Assembly (NCBI GenBank): GCA_001936135.1
Contig: CP012820.1
Coordinates: 310,001 to 374,000 of the forward strand
Source of the DNA: Saccharomycopsis fibuligera x Saccharomycopsis cf. fibuligera
Taxonomy: Eukaryota; Ascomycota; Saccharomycetes; Ascoideales; Saccharomycopsidaceae
Direction of reading: 5' to 3'
Length of the DNA stretch: 64,000 bases
In this document: in pieces, positions 42,929 through 54,169 of the stretch
Position numbering within the stretch: the first letter of the stretch is position 1
Layout of the letters: each line of letters opens with the position of its first letter
The notes under the pieces: generated by a model
The model's input: the letters and a program-made list of their open reading frames with translations, nothing else
Told to the model about the DNA's origin: nothing
Database searches by the model: none
Translations under genes and position numbers: made by a program

Positions 42929-45900
42929 TTAATTTAACAAGATTGAAGACCGGCCGAAACTCATTGACAGATTATTTTTAGTTTCAACATCCGTATCTTT
43001 ACCCGCATTGATTGCTTCATTATCGTTATTTTGCCTTTTATTTGACGGTTTCTCATCATTTTCATCCTTGCCATCGGTGCCATTATTGTCACTGTTACCA
43101 TCATGATCATTATCTCCCTCGTTCTCTGAATTTTCAGCTGGTCCGTTTTCCAAAACTTGAATACGTTTTCTCATTTTTGCCGACTCGTAATCAAACCAAA
43201 TTCCTGCGCTTTCAAACTTGCGCAAATAAAACTTGATCTTTAATACATCAGTCTCCTCAGTTTCAAAGTCTTCGTTCATTGCTAGTAAACCATTAACTTC
43301 GTGTAAAAACAGACTAGCATCTTTGATGATATCTGTCAAAATCAGCAACTCATCTGGGCAAATCGGCAAATTCCGTGCGGTGAAGTATGAATACAACACC
43401 TCTCTAAATGTTGGTCTTAAAAATTTCCGTTGCATAGCATCTTTATCACAAACTGAACAGATAAAACCTTCATCAGGAATATTTTGATAAACTCCATACC
43501 GTTTCAAGCAACGTTCATGATACCATTCACTGCATTTATCACAACGAATCATCCGACCATATCCTTCACTCTTGCGGCAAAAACAATGTGGTTGACGAGT
43601 TAAGAATTGTGATTCTGCCTCCTCAGGATGATAAACGTCAAATTCTGAAATGCCAAAACTGCACTTATCGAGAGCATTCGTATCAAGGAGTACCTCCTTT
43701 AAAGTTTCACGATAACTGAGAATAGTATCTTGCATGAATAATTGCATACATTCAGACCGCCACATGTTGGTGGCTCGTAATGCTGCTTCCAACTCTTCCA
43801 CTTTAGGGCTGCCGATTTCTAAGCGCTTGGCATTATCAAGCAACGTAAGCACATCAGTATATCTTGGTCGTTGGTCGTTGGCTGTACCATCAAATTTGAC
43901 TGAATATTCACGCAAATAATCGTCTTCTTCCCTACTAATAAGGCCCTCAGTACGATACATAGGTTCGCTAATTTCACTAATATCATCATCGTCATAAGCA
44001 GTGGAATCATTTTCCGTGGCAACATTATTGTTTTTTTCCTCTTCATTAGTGGAATTTTTACTGCTTTTTCCGGTACCACTGCGTTTGAATGGTCTAGGGC
44101 CAGGAGTAGCAGAACCAGATGACGAACGTGCTTTTGCCTTAGTAGATGGTGGCAAAATAGACTGAGTATCCAATTTATCAGAATCTTCACCATGTTCATA
44201 TGTTATTCTCAAATTATGCTCCAATTTTTGTCTAATGGCAATTTCTTTCTGTGTCATTTTTTGACAAGAGTGAAGACTTTTCAAAATTTCATTCAACTTG
44301 GCCTCCACGGATGAATGGTCTGTGTAAAAATTATCAATCAGGGCTCTAGTTTGAGGATATAATGGAACACGTTCCAGACCATCAAGAATCAGTTTCAAAT
44401 CTTGAATTCTAACCAAATCACTCTTTAAAAAATTATGCACTCTCTGGTCAAGTGCTTTACCTTCTTCTACTCTTTCGCTGATCTTTTTAACATAAGTAGC
44501 ATCTTCTTTAGAGCCAAATTTTTTACCTTCTTCACTTAACTCTTCAAGAGTAGCCAAGTTATCAATGAGAACTTTACGGTTCAACACTTCAACCACTTTT
44601 TTTCTCCACTTCATACGTTTCACGATTCTTGTCAACAAACCAAGTGATTTTAAAGCAATGCCAAAACTTTCACCTTCTTTAATTAACTTGTTGAAATCAT
44701 CAATGCTATGTTTTGGCACCTGCAAAAATTCTTTCACCTTAGCATTGTATTCTTGGATGCGATCTGCTAGGGTCTCAAGTTGGTGGATTTCAGAACATTT
44801 AAACTGTAATGATGGAATTGCATCAATCACCAGTTGTACAAAATCAGCTTTAAGCAAAGGTTGTCCTTTAGCATGGTCATTAGTCAGAGCACGAAGCATT
44901 ATTTGAGCATTTTTGATCCAAGCATAAGCTTCGCTAATAAATTTACGCAAGTTGCGATATTCCGGTAAAGATTCGTAGAGCACTGAGCCTTCAGAAAGCA
45001 ATTCTTTCAATTGGGATAACTCTGGTTTTGGATTTTGATTCATGAACTCATGAAAATGGTCAAGCCATTCTTTAGTGTCATTGACGTTAGCAAATAATAA
45101 AGTGCTAATCTTTTTAAGCTCTTTATCAGTATAATACACTTGGAATTTGACACCCAACTTGTCTCCGTCAATCAATTTGTTAAACTTCTTGTTGGATTCA
45201 TAAACTTGCAAGAAATTATGTAACGAAACTTGGAAGAAAGTCTTTTGAGTATAAAGCACCACTTTTGAAGGATAACATGTTTCCAAGTTGTGATCAGAGA
45301 TAGTATCTTTGTAATCAATGCTTGAAACGCTGAGCGGCTCTGGCTTTATTTTCGGGAATAATTTTGCGAATTTCTGACGCAATTCGATTTCAGTATTGTA
45401 AAACTTTGAAAACAAGGGTCTAATTCTTTCCTTAAGACGCTCATCTTTAGTTGTGCTTTTATGTTTAGCAATATTGATCAAGAGCTTAATGGCAGGGAAA
45501 CTTGGTACGATGTTTTGTTTACAAAGCCATTTTTCTGCTTCAAAAGCTTGGTCAATCCAGCTTAATGGAGCATAATTGACAGATTCACCAACAGTGAACC
45601 CCAAAGATACGTTAGCTGAATATGTTCTTGGAAATTTTATAATATACTGTCCTGGTTTTTGAAAAGTTTTGTAAACAGGAATACCATTTTTGATCAAGTA
45701 TTCTGGAGGAAAAAAGGTATCTTGATTGTACCAGACTGGTAATTCTTTAATTCTAGACTTCATTCTGGCTCTAGTGGATTTAGCAGTTCTGTCAAAACGC
45801 GTCAAATTAGCCTTGGTTTTGGTAAAATACTTGTTGAAAATCCCGTTTTCTTGATGCATAAATCGATCATTATCCAAAAATGCCTGTACTTTATTTTCAA

Positions 45901-48900
45901 TTGAACAGTTTAAATACTCTTGGATGGAGAAATTGTTTTGTACATCAAATACCACTGAAGCGTTCTCATTTCTTAAAATCTCTTTTTCTTTTGAAACATC
46001 TTCATCATCTTTGAAATTTTCCCTTTTGTTTCTTGTTACATTTTTGACAAGTTGTTCATATTTTTGCTGGTATGCTGGAGGAATAGTATACCAGACTCTG
46101 GTGGAACCTAAATGATTATATGACACTTTATGCAAGTAATGATCTTCAATATTCCAACTTTCGGTGCTGAACATCATTCCTACCATTAAGCTTGGTCTAG
46201 TAATGGCGGAGTAATCGTCATCATCCAAGAACCTAAGCAATGACTTGTCGCTAGTTGGGAAATTGTTTAAGTTCCATGGATCCAAAGATTCTTTAATTTT
46301 GTCATCAATCATTGGCATTGGTACAGAAATAGTTGGGAATGCAGATTCGTGCACCGTAGAGTTCACATCAACGCCACTTTCCACTTCATAAGAGCTGGTT
46401 TTATCAAACAATACTTTCCAATACATGGTTTCTAATTTTTCATCTTCGGGTTTGGAAAAGTCTGAGCTTGCCCATCTGTTCGCACCCGGCTTCGGCTGAG
46501 ATTGTGGCGTGCCTCGCTTAAAAGCTTTTTTATTCTGTTTTTGTTGTTGATGTTGTTGGGGTTGTTGTTGAGCGTCATACATTATTATTGGACCATCCTG
46601 TTTTCCTTTACTTTTTGGCTTTAGTGACTGCTGTTGATATTTATCGCTTGTATCGACGCCCAAAGCTTCAGCAAACTGGTGCAAAATTGATTCTTCAAAC
46701 TTGACGTTTTTTTCAAAAAATTGCTTCAAATTGTACAATGGGGCGAGCTTGGAATCGTAAGAAGATGTATCCAAAACATTTAACAAACTTTGATTGAACC
46801 AGTCGTAAAAATTATAGCTGGCTAAAGTGTACTTATCCTTTTTAGTTATACTTTTCTTCTCTTCAGTGATATTATTAAAATAAGTATGGAACCCCTTAGA
46901 TCTAAGAATGTCTCTTGGCCGTTTATACTCGACAGAAGAGCCCAAAATAACTGGTAAGTCTTCGAGTGAATGAATGAAATTATTAGCATTCTTGAACCCC
47001 AATTTTTCATTGAAAATATCTTGGTCGCTACTACTGTCATTAACATCAGTTCCATCTTTATTCAATATACTGCGTAGCTTGATCTTTTTGCGTTGTTGCT
47101 CTTCACTGTCATCATTTAATCCTCGTTTACCATTCGCATTAGCTGTATCTTTGGAACCAGATTCATGTTTTGCTTCGTACTCATCAAAATCAAGAATAAC
47201 GCGCTGGTATGCACTTTTCAATGAACTAGACAAGGAAGTCATGATTCTTCCAGAGTAACCCAATTCTCTACCAATTTGGGCCCACAATTTTTTCTTACAA
47301 ACAACATGGAAGCCTCCTCTAAGTTTAACATATCTGCGCAACCGGTATAAATCAAGCGTTCTTTTGTCAATGGAGGGCAATTTATTCAAAATACTAGCAG
47401 CGTTTTTCTTTTTGTTGATGAGGTAATGGTAGTTAAACAAGTCATAATAAAATTCAAGTCTGGCATCCATTTCACTCTTGAAGTTATTAAGAAGTTGTCT
47501 TCTTGATCTGAACCAAAACAATTCAGTGTTTAAGCTAAAAGTTGTAGACCATGAACTTGGGGGCACAACTTTGATGGCACCGTATCGGCGGCCAATATGA
47601 GCAATTTTTTCAGTAAAGTCTATTGGGTTTCTGAACTCATCTTCAGACATGTAAAACACTGGCAACTCTTTTGGCTTTAAGTCCTCTTCACTGTTGATGT
47701 TGTTAACGTCAATTTCGTCATTAAGTAATACTTCAGTTTCATCCAACGCGTTATACTGGTAATTCTCGCTGATATTTTCTCTAGTATCAGTGAGTGTAAA
47801 ATCCAATGGTGGGTTGACTCTGGTTCTATGCTGAAGGTACAAATATGGATTGTAGTGGTGAGTACTTGAATTCGCATCATTTTTGTTTTCCAGAAGTGAT
47901 TTATAGAATCTCGAAGTTTTTGGTGGGCCAGGACCAATTTTATAGTAGTTTTTTCCCTGTTGAGAAGCACCAGGTTCCAGATTAGTTAATCTGTCGGAAT
48001 AAACGGATGACATTTTGGTTCTGCTTTTGGAAGAGGTATTGTAAACTTTGCTGCCATTGATGTGTGGTGTTGATACTGATGGGGACCCAAAAGCGTGATG
48101 GGAGTATCGGCTGGGTGTGCCAACATTACTGCTGCTATTGCTGCTGAAGCCAGAAGCATTTGCAGCAGCAGCTGGTGTAGCGGTTGAAGCAGAAGCGGCA
48201 ACAGGATTACTCAATGTCATTTTTGGTTTCTTCTTTGAATTGGTTGTATCTGAGTCGGTGGATTGTTTACTTTTACTGTTAGCTTTACCTTTAGTAGCTG
48301 TTTTGTTTTTTACTCCGTTTGAAGCTCTGCGTTTTCTAGTACTGGCACCTTTTTTTGGTCGCGATGATGGTTGATGATCTATTGATGTCGGAGATAAAGT
48401 ATCTATATGCTCTGCTGGAGGATATGCTGAGTATCCAGCAGCTGTTGTTGCAGCAGTATTACTATTACTTGCAGACTTAGAAGGCTGATGTTGAAGTGGG
48501 GTGGTGCTGAGCGCTCTTTGGAATGGCAACGACAGAGACAATTTGTCCGAAAAAGAGGCGTTGCTGGCGGTAGAAGAATGGATGTTTTTCAAAGAAACAC
48601 TTGCGTCGAAAGGAATCAGCTGACTATAGTGCAGAGGCGGCAGCAGTGACGGCAGAATGTGGTGGTGGTGAAGGGGAGTGTTGTAGGAGGATGAGGATGA
48701 TGGATGTGCAGGGAGGTGATGGTGATGTTGGGAATGGGTGGCAGAAGGAGGAGGTGGAGGAGGGTGAGAAATGTGATGTTGTGGTGGAAAATGAAGCTGC
48801 TGCTGCTGCTGCTGCTGCTGCGGATGAAAATTTTGAAGCGGGATGTTGTGGTGGTGTGGATGTTGGGCGAACGGCGGGCTATTTTGAAAGGCGGCAGGCC

Positions 48901-49102
48901 CCAAGCGGGCGGCGGAAGCATTGGAAAACCGCTCAGCGTTTACAACATGGGGAGACGCGGAAGCCAGACCTAGCGCGGGCGAGGCGTCGCGGTAAAGCTC
49001 GCTGATGGGCGGGATCTGAGGCAGGGGCAGGCTGGGACTGCTGCCAGTAATAACGTCAATGGGCGGGAGAGTGATTCCCCTGCGATGGTGATTATGTTGC
49101 AT
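42929..49102 (-). CDS. ECM5: ECM5-type chromatin protein: JmjN, ARID, degenerate JmjC, PLU-1 region, PHD
   Basis: 2057 aa, KDM5/JARID1-like architecture. Disordered His/Gln/Pro/Ser-rich N-terminus (1-470); JmjN (ELPVFYMSEDEFRNPIDF, about 480); ARID (about 535-640, LRRYVKLRGGFHVV); JmjC (about 960-1180); PLU-1-like helices; PHD finger at about 1842-1895 (CFCRKS, MIRCDKCSEWYHERC, CSVC). In active KDM5 proteins iron is held by the two His and one Glu/Asp of WHIEDH and RAYHAGF. Here they read WNIEDH (N984) and RTYSANV (S1162), so both His are gone and no demethylase activity is expected. Yeast Ecm5, which works with the Snt2/Rpd3L-like complex, is likewise considered inactive. The symbol rests on this and the PHD/ARID layout. 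A direct KDM5/Jhd2 relation is the alternative. Confidence 0.88.
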   Translation of the reverse strand: MQHNHHRRGITLPPIDVITGSSPSLPLPQIPPISELYRDASPALGLASASPHVVNAERFSNASAARLGPAAFQNSPPFAQHPHHHNIPLQNFHPQQQQQQQQLHFPPQHHISHPPPPPPSATHSQHHHHLPAHPSSSSSYNTPLHHHHILPSLLPPLHYSQLIPFDASVSLKNIHSSTASNASFSDKLSLSLPFQRALSTTPLQHQPSKSASNSNTAATTAAGYSAYPPAEHIDTLSPTSIDHQPSSRPKKGASTRKRRASNGVKNKTATKGKANSKSKQSTDSDTTNSKKKPKMTLSNPVAASASTATPAAAANASGFSSNSSSNVGTPSRYSHHAFGSPSVSTPHINGSKVYNTSSKSRTKMSSVYSDRLTNLEPGASQQGKNYYKIGPGPPKTSRFYKSLLENKNDANSSTHHYNPYLYLQHRTRVNPPLDFTLTDTRENISENYQYNALDETEVLLNDEIDVNNINSEEDLKPKELPVFYMSEDEFRNPIDFTEKIAHIGRRYGAIKVVPPSSWSTTFSLNTELFWFRSRRQLLNNFKSEMDARLEFYYDLFNYHYLINKKKNAASILNKLPSIDKRTLDLYRLRRYVKLRGGFHVVCKKKLWAQIGRELGYSGRIMTSLSSSLKSAYQRVILDFDEYEAKHESGSKDTANANGKRGLNDDSEEQQRKKIKLRSILNKDGTDVNDSSSDQDIFNEKLGFKNANNFIHSLEDLPVILGSSVEYKRPRDILRSKGFHTYFNNITEEKKSITKKDKYTLASYNFYDWFNQSLLNVLDTSSYDSKLAPLYNLKQFFEKNVKFEESILHQFAEALGVDTSDKYQQQSLKPKSKGKQDGPIIMYDAQQQPQQHQQQKQNKKAFKRGTPQSQPKPGANRWASSDFSKPEDEKLETMYWKVLFDKTSSYEVESGVDVNSTVHESAFPTISVPMPMIDDKIKESLDPWNLNNFPTSDKSLLRFLDDDDYSAITRPSLMVGMMFSTESWNIEDHYLHKVSYNHLGSTRVWYTIPPAYQQKYEQLVKNVTRNKRENFKDDEDVSKEKEILRNENASVVFDVQNNFSIQEYLNCSIENKVQAFLDNDRFMHQENGIFNKYFTKTKANLTRFDRTAKSTRARMKSRIKELPVWYNQDTFFPPEYLIKNGIPVYKTFQKPGQYIIKFPRTYSANVSLGFTVGESVNYAPLSWIDQAFEAEKWLCKQNIVPSFPAIKLLINIAKHKSTTKDERLKERIRPLFSKFYNTEIELRQKFAKLFPKIKPEPLSVSSIDYKDTISDHNLETCYPSKVVLYTQKTFFQVSLHNFLQVYESNKKFNKLIDGDKLGVKFQVYYTDKELKKISTLLFANVNDTKEWLDHFHEFMNQNPKPELSQLKELLSEGSVLYESLPEYRNLRKFISEAYAWIKNAQIMLRALTNDHAKGQPLLKADFVQLVIDAIPSLQFKCSEIHQLETLADRIQEYNAKVKEFLQVPKHSIDDFNKLIKEGESFGIALKSLGLLTRIVKRMKWRKKVVEVLNRKVLIDNLATLEELSEEGKKFGSKEDATYVKKISERVEEGKALDQRVHNFLKSDLVRIQDLKLILDGLERVPLYPQTRALIDNFYTDHSSVEAKLNEILKSLHSCQKMTQKEIAIRQKLEHNLRITYEHGEDSDKLDTQSILPPSTKAKARSSSGSATPGPRPFKRSGTGKSSKNSTNEEEKNNNVATENDSTAYDDDDISEISEPMYRTEGLISREEDDYLREYSVKFDGTANDQRPRYTDVLTLLDNAKRLEIGSPKVEELEAALRATNMWRSECMQLFMQDTILSYRETLKEVLLDTNALDKCSFGISEFDVYHPEEAESQFLTRQPHCFCRKSEGYGRMIRCDKCSEWYHERCLKRYGVYQNIPDEGFICSVCDKDAMQRKFLRPTFREVLYSYFTARNLPICPDELLILTDIIKDASLFLHEVNGLLAMNEDFETEETDVLKIKFYLRKFESAGIWFDYESAKMRKRIQVLENGPAENSENEGDNDHDGNSDNNGTDGKDENDEKPSNKRQNNDNEAINAGKDTDVETKNNLSMSFGRSSILLN

Positions 49103-49958
49103 TATCTTTGAATTATTTAGGTGGCTGATTGGTTGCTGCTTATTGATTTAATGTCAGTTGTAAATGTAGGTGTAGTATAGAGTGCTCTGGGACTCAGGAT
49201 GTCAGGCAGATAGGAATGCGAAGAACAAGACACCAAGTGAAAAGACGCTCCCAGAGTAAAAGAGAAAGTATCGGCAGTGCCTTTGTTGTTGTATATAATA
49301 GGAGTTTATAGTTGTGGTGGTGGCGGTGACTGCGTTTCTCCAGGTTGCCTTCGAAGTAAGATAGATCACAGGTGCTGTTAGTCTTTTGATTTTTTATTTT
49401 ATTTTTAATTTTTCTGTTAAGTTGTGTTTTTAGTGTGTGCGGAATTGCCGCAAAAAGCGGCGTACAAGATTGCAGGACTGCAAGCAAAGCGCTGATAGAG
49501 AAATAGCTTTCTGAATGGGTTAGTTGTTGAAAGATGTGGTGCCTTTCGTTGTTTAGCGCTGCTGGAGGCAACTGTGAAGCGCCAGCGAATTATGCTGAAA
49601 AGGTCCACCCTGGATGTATGAGTAAAGAAGAAAGTAATTACCAGAGTGACAGTCTGGCACAGCAGGGAAGACGGGAGCGTCAGGGATGCGATGTATGTGC
49701 AGGGCAGATGATGATAGTCTCAGCAGGTGCTTCGCGGAGGGTGCTAAAATTGGGTATGCAAATTGTAGTTGCAACTGGAAGGCAATAACTGACAGTGTGA
49801 CAACCGCCAGAACAAAAAGAGAGATCTTATTGGAAATGGCAAAGACAATAGTGATGGTGATGTTGGGAAAGAAATTACAGGAGAGGAATGCTAAGCGCTG
49901 TGGAGGTGAATGACGGCAAACATTTTTTACTCTTTTACTTTTATTTTTGTCTGTTTTA

Positions 49959-49991
<33 letters not shown>

Positions 49992-50269
49992 TCTGTTTTT
50001 CGCAGCTGAAGACGGCGGCTGCATGCCACAACATCAAATCCGCAGCTCTAACTGTGGACATACAACTCTGGCAATATACCCTCTTTCCAAACAACAGCTA
50101 CCGCAACCATAACACGTACCGGCCAGTAAATGGCAACACTCTATTCAGCTGTTGCCATATTTCGATTTCTGTTGGAACACCGCTTAATTGTTTGTCCGTT
50201 CTTAAAGTTTGTTGCGTAAAGAGCCAATGTTGCGCTACCCGTGTATGCAGATACGGGCACTGCTAGGTG
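49103..50269. other. ECM5 upstream region
   Basis: Promoter side of ECM5. It holds a T28 tract at 49959-49986. Open frames at 49194-49913 are short, overlapping and featureless. Confidence 0.5.
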
Positions 50270-50700
50270 CTAATTACAATTAATCCATCCGTACGATACT
50301 ACTGGTCCACTTCTACACGTTCCAATTTGCAGCATTTCAAACCAGAGCAAATGAAATATGTATGTTTCAACGAGTCCACTATATTTGCCCACGCTTATCT
50401 TTAATTTCCATATACATGGAAACATAGCATCTTTCGCAGCTAGCATCCAGGGTCCGGAGAAATAACGTAGTGTGGTTTTGGCTTCCGCTCGTCTTTTTTG
50501 AGCGTTTTGAAGTAATGACAAAGCAATGGCAATACCACGATAGCTACATTTTTTACAGATAATAGTCTCTGTTTCCGCTCGTCTCTATCTCTCCTTCTGT
50601 TTGTAACTCAGAATTCTAAATATTATTATTTTCCTGGCGTTTTTTTCTTTTCATATGCACCGCCACGCATGTTACGTAGAATGCGCAATGTACATCAAAG

Positions 50701-50780
50701 CGCTAAAAGGCATATCGAAGCATGTCAGAGTATATCGAAGCATGTTGAAGTATACCAAGGCATAGAAAGGCATGGTAAGG
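50701..50780. repeat. Helically phased decamer array
   Basis: Eight degenerate 10-bp units ending in AAGG, GAAG or AGAG: for example CATATCGAAG, CATGTCAGAG, TATATCGAAG, CATGTTGAAG, TATACCAAGG, CATAGAAAGG. The period is exactly 10, one DNA turn. Confidence 0.85.
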
Positions 50781-52322
50781 CACTGTGACCCGATGCATTG
50801 GCGGCCCCCCAGTCCAATTAACGCCGAGGGCCCTAAATCAGTCGCTATTTTTTCTCATAAAAAATGAGTGTATTTTGATCAAGTTTGATTCACCGCTCGC
50901 CATACAGCAGTGCCTCGTTTGGGCCAGTGATAGTCGCCCTCCCGCGCTATAGATATAATTTGTGCGAGCAAATATACATGAAGTTCGCAGCGTTATACAA
51001 AAAATTGATTGGAAGCAAAACCCAGAACCAGAATAAGTTTTATACAGAACCATAGGAAACACTCCAGTCATAGTAGTCCTCTAAGCGTACACCATCACTC
51101 TCCTAGCCATTCTGCATAATAATAATCCAAAATGCTTCTTCCCTAAAGTCTAAAATCTGACTAGTGCGCCGCTAACGAAATTGAGCTAGCGCCATGGTCA
51201 TGTGTGTTTCTTGATTACGTGGCCGTTGACTAAGCGATCAATGCTTCGACATTGCCATATTCGGAGCGCAGACATCATGGGCTTTTCCATGCCCGTGTTT
51301 GTTCAATATAATACTTACCATTTTTGTTACCAGCAAACTTGGATATAAGAAACCGCAGGTTGTGAAAAAAGACAGAAAATGATAGCACATAATTCATAAG
51401 TCATAATTCGTAGAATGTATGATCTGCTGAAGATGCGGCATGCTTCAGATGACGAATGGCGTAAGATAAATAATATGGGTGGGCATCAGCGTTTTCCTTA
51501 CATACTTGTGAATCGCATACCAACTTTCAGGCACACATACTAGCTACTTCAGCTTCTTGTATGTGCTTTAAGCCATGAAAAGCAAACTTGGCTTAAAGCT
51601 ATGGGATTGAGGTGCATACAGTTCTGTAAAGTATAAATGTTTTCCAGCACAGCTCGCCATTTTAGTTTTCCCTAAATACCAAGAACTAGAAGTTGGCGGA
51701 ATGTAGTTTGCAGAGATGCATAGTCTAGCACAAACGGTGTACTTATTGGAACCCTTTTAAATCAATTTTAAATACAGTTCGCCTGCCACAGAAAACCGTT
51801 CCAAGTATGAAATCTACACTGTTGAGTAATTGTCTCCAAAAAGGTCGCCAATTAGACTTAAAAAATATACGCCCCAACACTTAACTAGTGTAAATTGAAG
51901 CCTTACAGCAATAATACAGCTTGTCATGGTTTGCATAAAATAAATATAATTGCTTTCTTGCTGTCTGAAACGTTTGATCAGCACATTATATATATCAAGC
52001 TTAAGCTCAAATGCAAGCAGAACATGGTGCCAATACAACCACAAAAGAAAGCTAGGCTGCGCCAAATAGCCAGAGACTGAACGTTGCCATTTGTGTCAAT
52101 ATATACAGATATAGCGACGAAGAAAGAAATACAGAGAGAAACGCATTGTTTCGATTTAACTTCAAATATATCAACTTGAAGCGTTTTTAATCAGAGCTGT
52201 GAATTCTGCATTTTTAATAGAGTATACTAATTATTTGTGTTCATATTTTGTATGTTGAGTAGCTATTAGCCACAATATTCTAGCACAGACTGTATTATAA
52301 GAAATAAATAAATAAATAAGAG

Positions 52323-52359
<37 letters not shown>
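52323..52359. repeat. Poly(dA)37 tract
   Basis: 37 consecutive A in the gene desert, preceded by an AATA repeat (gaaataaataaataaataag). Confidence 0.97.
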
Positions 52360-52360
<1 letters not shown>

Positions 52361-53418
52361 ACGTCCCAATACGTTTTTAAAGACCATATGTATAGGTTTG
52401 ATGTTCTTCCCAAGTTAGTGTAAAATGCAAAGAATTGCTTAGTAAACATTGGTTCTCAAAGAGGTTGTCAAATTTTGGTCTTCCTTAACACAACTCGCGT
52501 TACAGCATCAGTAGCCAAAATCCTTGGCACCTGTTATACGGATTGCGTGATAAACCCTCAGCTATAGTTGGTTCCGTGCACACACATGCTCATAGGCTAC
52601 AATCATAATCGATTTATAAAACTGTTGTAGAACATTATTGTAGAGCAATATCAGAAACAACTTACAAAGTTTATGATCTTCGTAGGCCTTCTATCGAATA
52701 TGCGCTTGTGTCTTAGGTTGTTGATCTAACCGGTCGTATCTCTTAAAAACTGCCAGCTTTTTGCGGTGCGCACCGCATCTCAAATCGGTAAACTTTCCAA
52801 GCCAGTCATAATTATACAGCATTGCTGAAACTGTGCACGGAAGGACATCTTTAGCGAATATGATAACTGTTGATGTTGATATAATCGAATTTCATCTCTC
52901 CCTAAAAGCTTGCCAACTGCATTCATGCATAGTCATATTCATCATATTATAGTAGCCACGTCATCCGAAACAAAGTGAACCGTAACAAAAAACTCAGATA
53001 CAACTTTAATCGGGCCCTATTCACCAAGACTACGCTCAAATAAACTCAGTCACACAGCCATTGAGTGAATGAGTATACACAAACTTGGTCGGTCAACAAT
53101 CATTGCAACAAGCTTGCCTGCTAGCTCTTATCATTTATAACGCATCATGACCGGGCTACTAAACAATACCAAAGCCTCTTTCATCAGCCTCTGCTAATGA
53201 CCACTCATAATGTCTGAGCTATAGCGCATTCGCCGGTTGCTTAGAATCGCCACCAACCAATGGCTACGGTACTAGGATTAATGACAATTTGCCTTCTCAG
53301 GGCTAAATTGTCAATGGTGCGTTTGATGGCTTAGAAGTTAGCGTACCCAACATAAGTTGACGTATGCCGAACCTGTAATACACCACGCAGCGCGTAATTG
53401 GTCTAGACAGTCAGCACG

Positions 53419-53959
53419 AGGGGTACCCGCCTGATCCAATTTCAGATCTCGCAACAAGCACAGGGTCATTTGAAGTTGACGTCACGTTGGCAGTACCACC
53501 TTTCTGTTTGCAACTTGTATGTTAGCACCACCATGTATATTTGCTGAAATGGTATCGAAATATCCCTGTGAAAACAATACTCAGTTCAAGAAACGGCTGA
53601 TATGGCGGACTCCCCCTTCCCAACCAGTCGTTATTCTGATCCGCACCGCCCAGGTTAACTAAAGCGACTTGGCTGGCGACAACTTAAGTAATTCTTCTTA
53701 AGTTTTCATTTGCTGCTTATGCGCTGCATGCCACGTTTTGTTAGTGTGCCTCGGGGTGATAATACAGTAAAACCGTAAAAAGCTAACATGTTCACCGGAC
53801 GCTTAAGTGTCGCAAAGTACCGAAAATCGTCTAGCTATTTCATCCCGACCATCTCATCCCCTGCAATTGTGCGGTATTGTGTGCAATGATGTGCATTTTC
53901 CTCCACTTTAGTTAAGCTTCCACTCGTCGTCCTCATCTTCGGCTCAAAAGCTATAAAAG
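53419..53959 (+). promoter_or_regulatory. DDR48 promoter elements: STRE-like sites and TATA box
   Basis: AGGGG at 53419-53423, CCCCT at 53613-53617 and CCCCT at 53858-53862 are stress-response-element cores bound by Msn2/Msn4-type factors. TGACGTCA, a CREB/ATF-type site, is at about 53478-53485. TATAAAAG is at 53952-53959, about 150 bp before the ATG. A stress-inducible TATA promoter fits DDR48. Confidence 0.5.
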
Positions 53960-54110
53960 ACGCTTCATTCCCTCCTTTTTCTCTTTCTTGTCAATTGTCT
54001 TTCTTAATTCTCTTCTATTCTACATCTATATCCACTTTTTAATTGAGTTCTCTTATTTTTCTCTATCTTATACTATTTTTCACATATAACAACTATAATA
54101 TTTAGTCACA

Positions 54111-54138
54111 ATGGGTTTGTTCAGCGGTAGAAACGACG

Positions 54139-54169
<31 letters not shown>

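Larger units (their letters stand above)
50270..54110. other. Gene desert upstream of DDR48
   Basis: Together with 49103-50269 this makes 5 kb with no protein frame above about 85 codons and no tRNA B-box that I could fit into a cloverleaf. It includes a decamer array at 50701-50780, an A37 tract at 52323-52359, STRE-like CCCCT/AGGGG motifs and a TATA box before DDR48. It could be a long regulatory region, a regional centromere, or host an unrecognised non-coding RNA. Confidence 0.5.
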
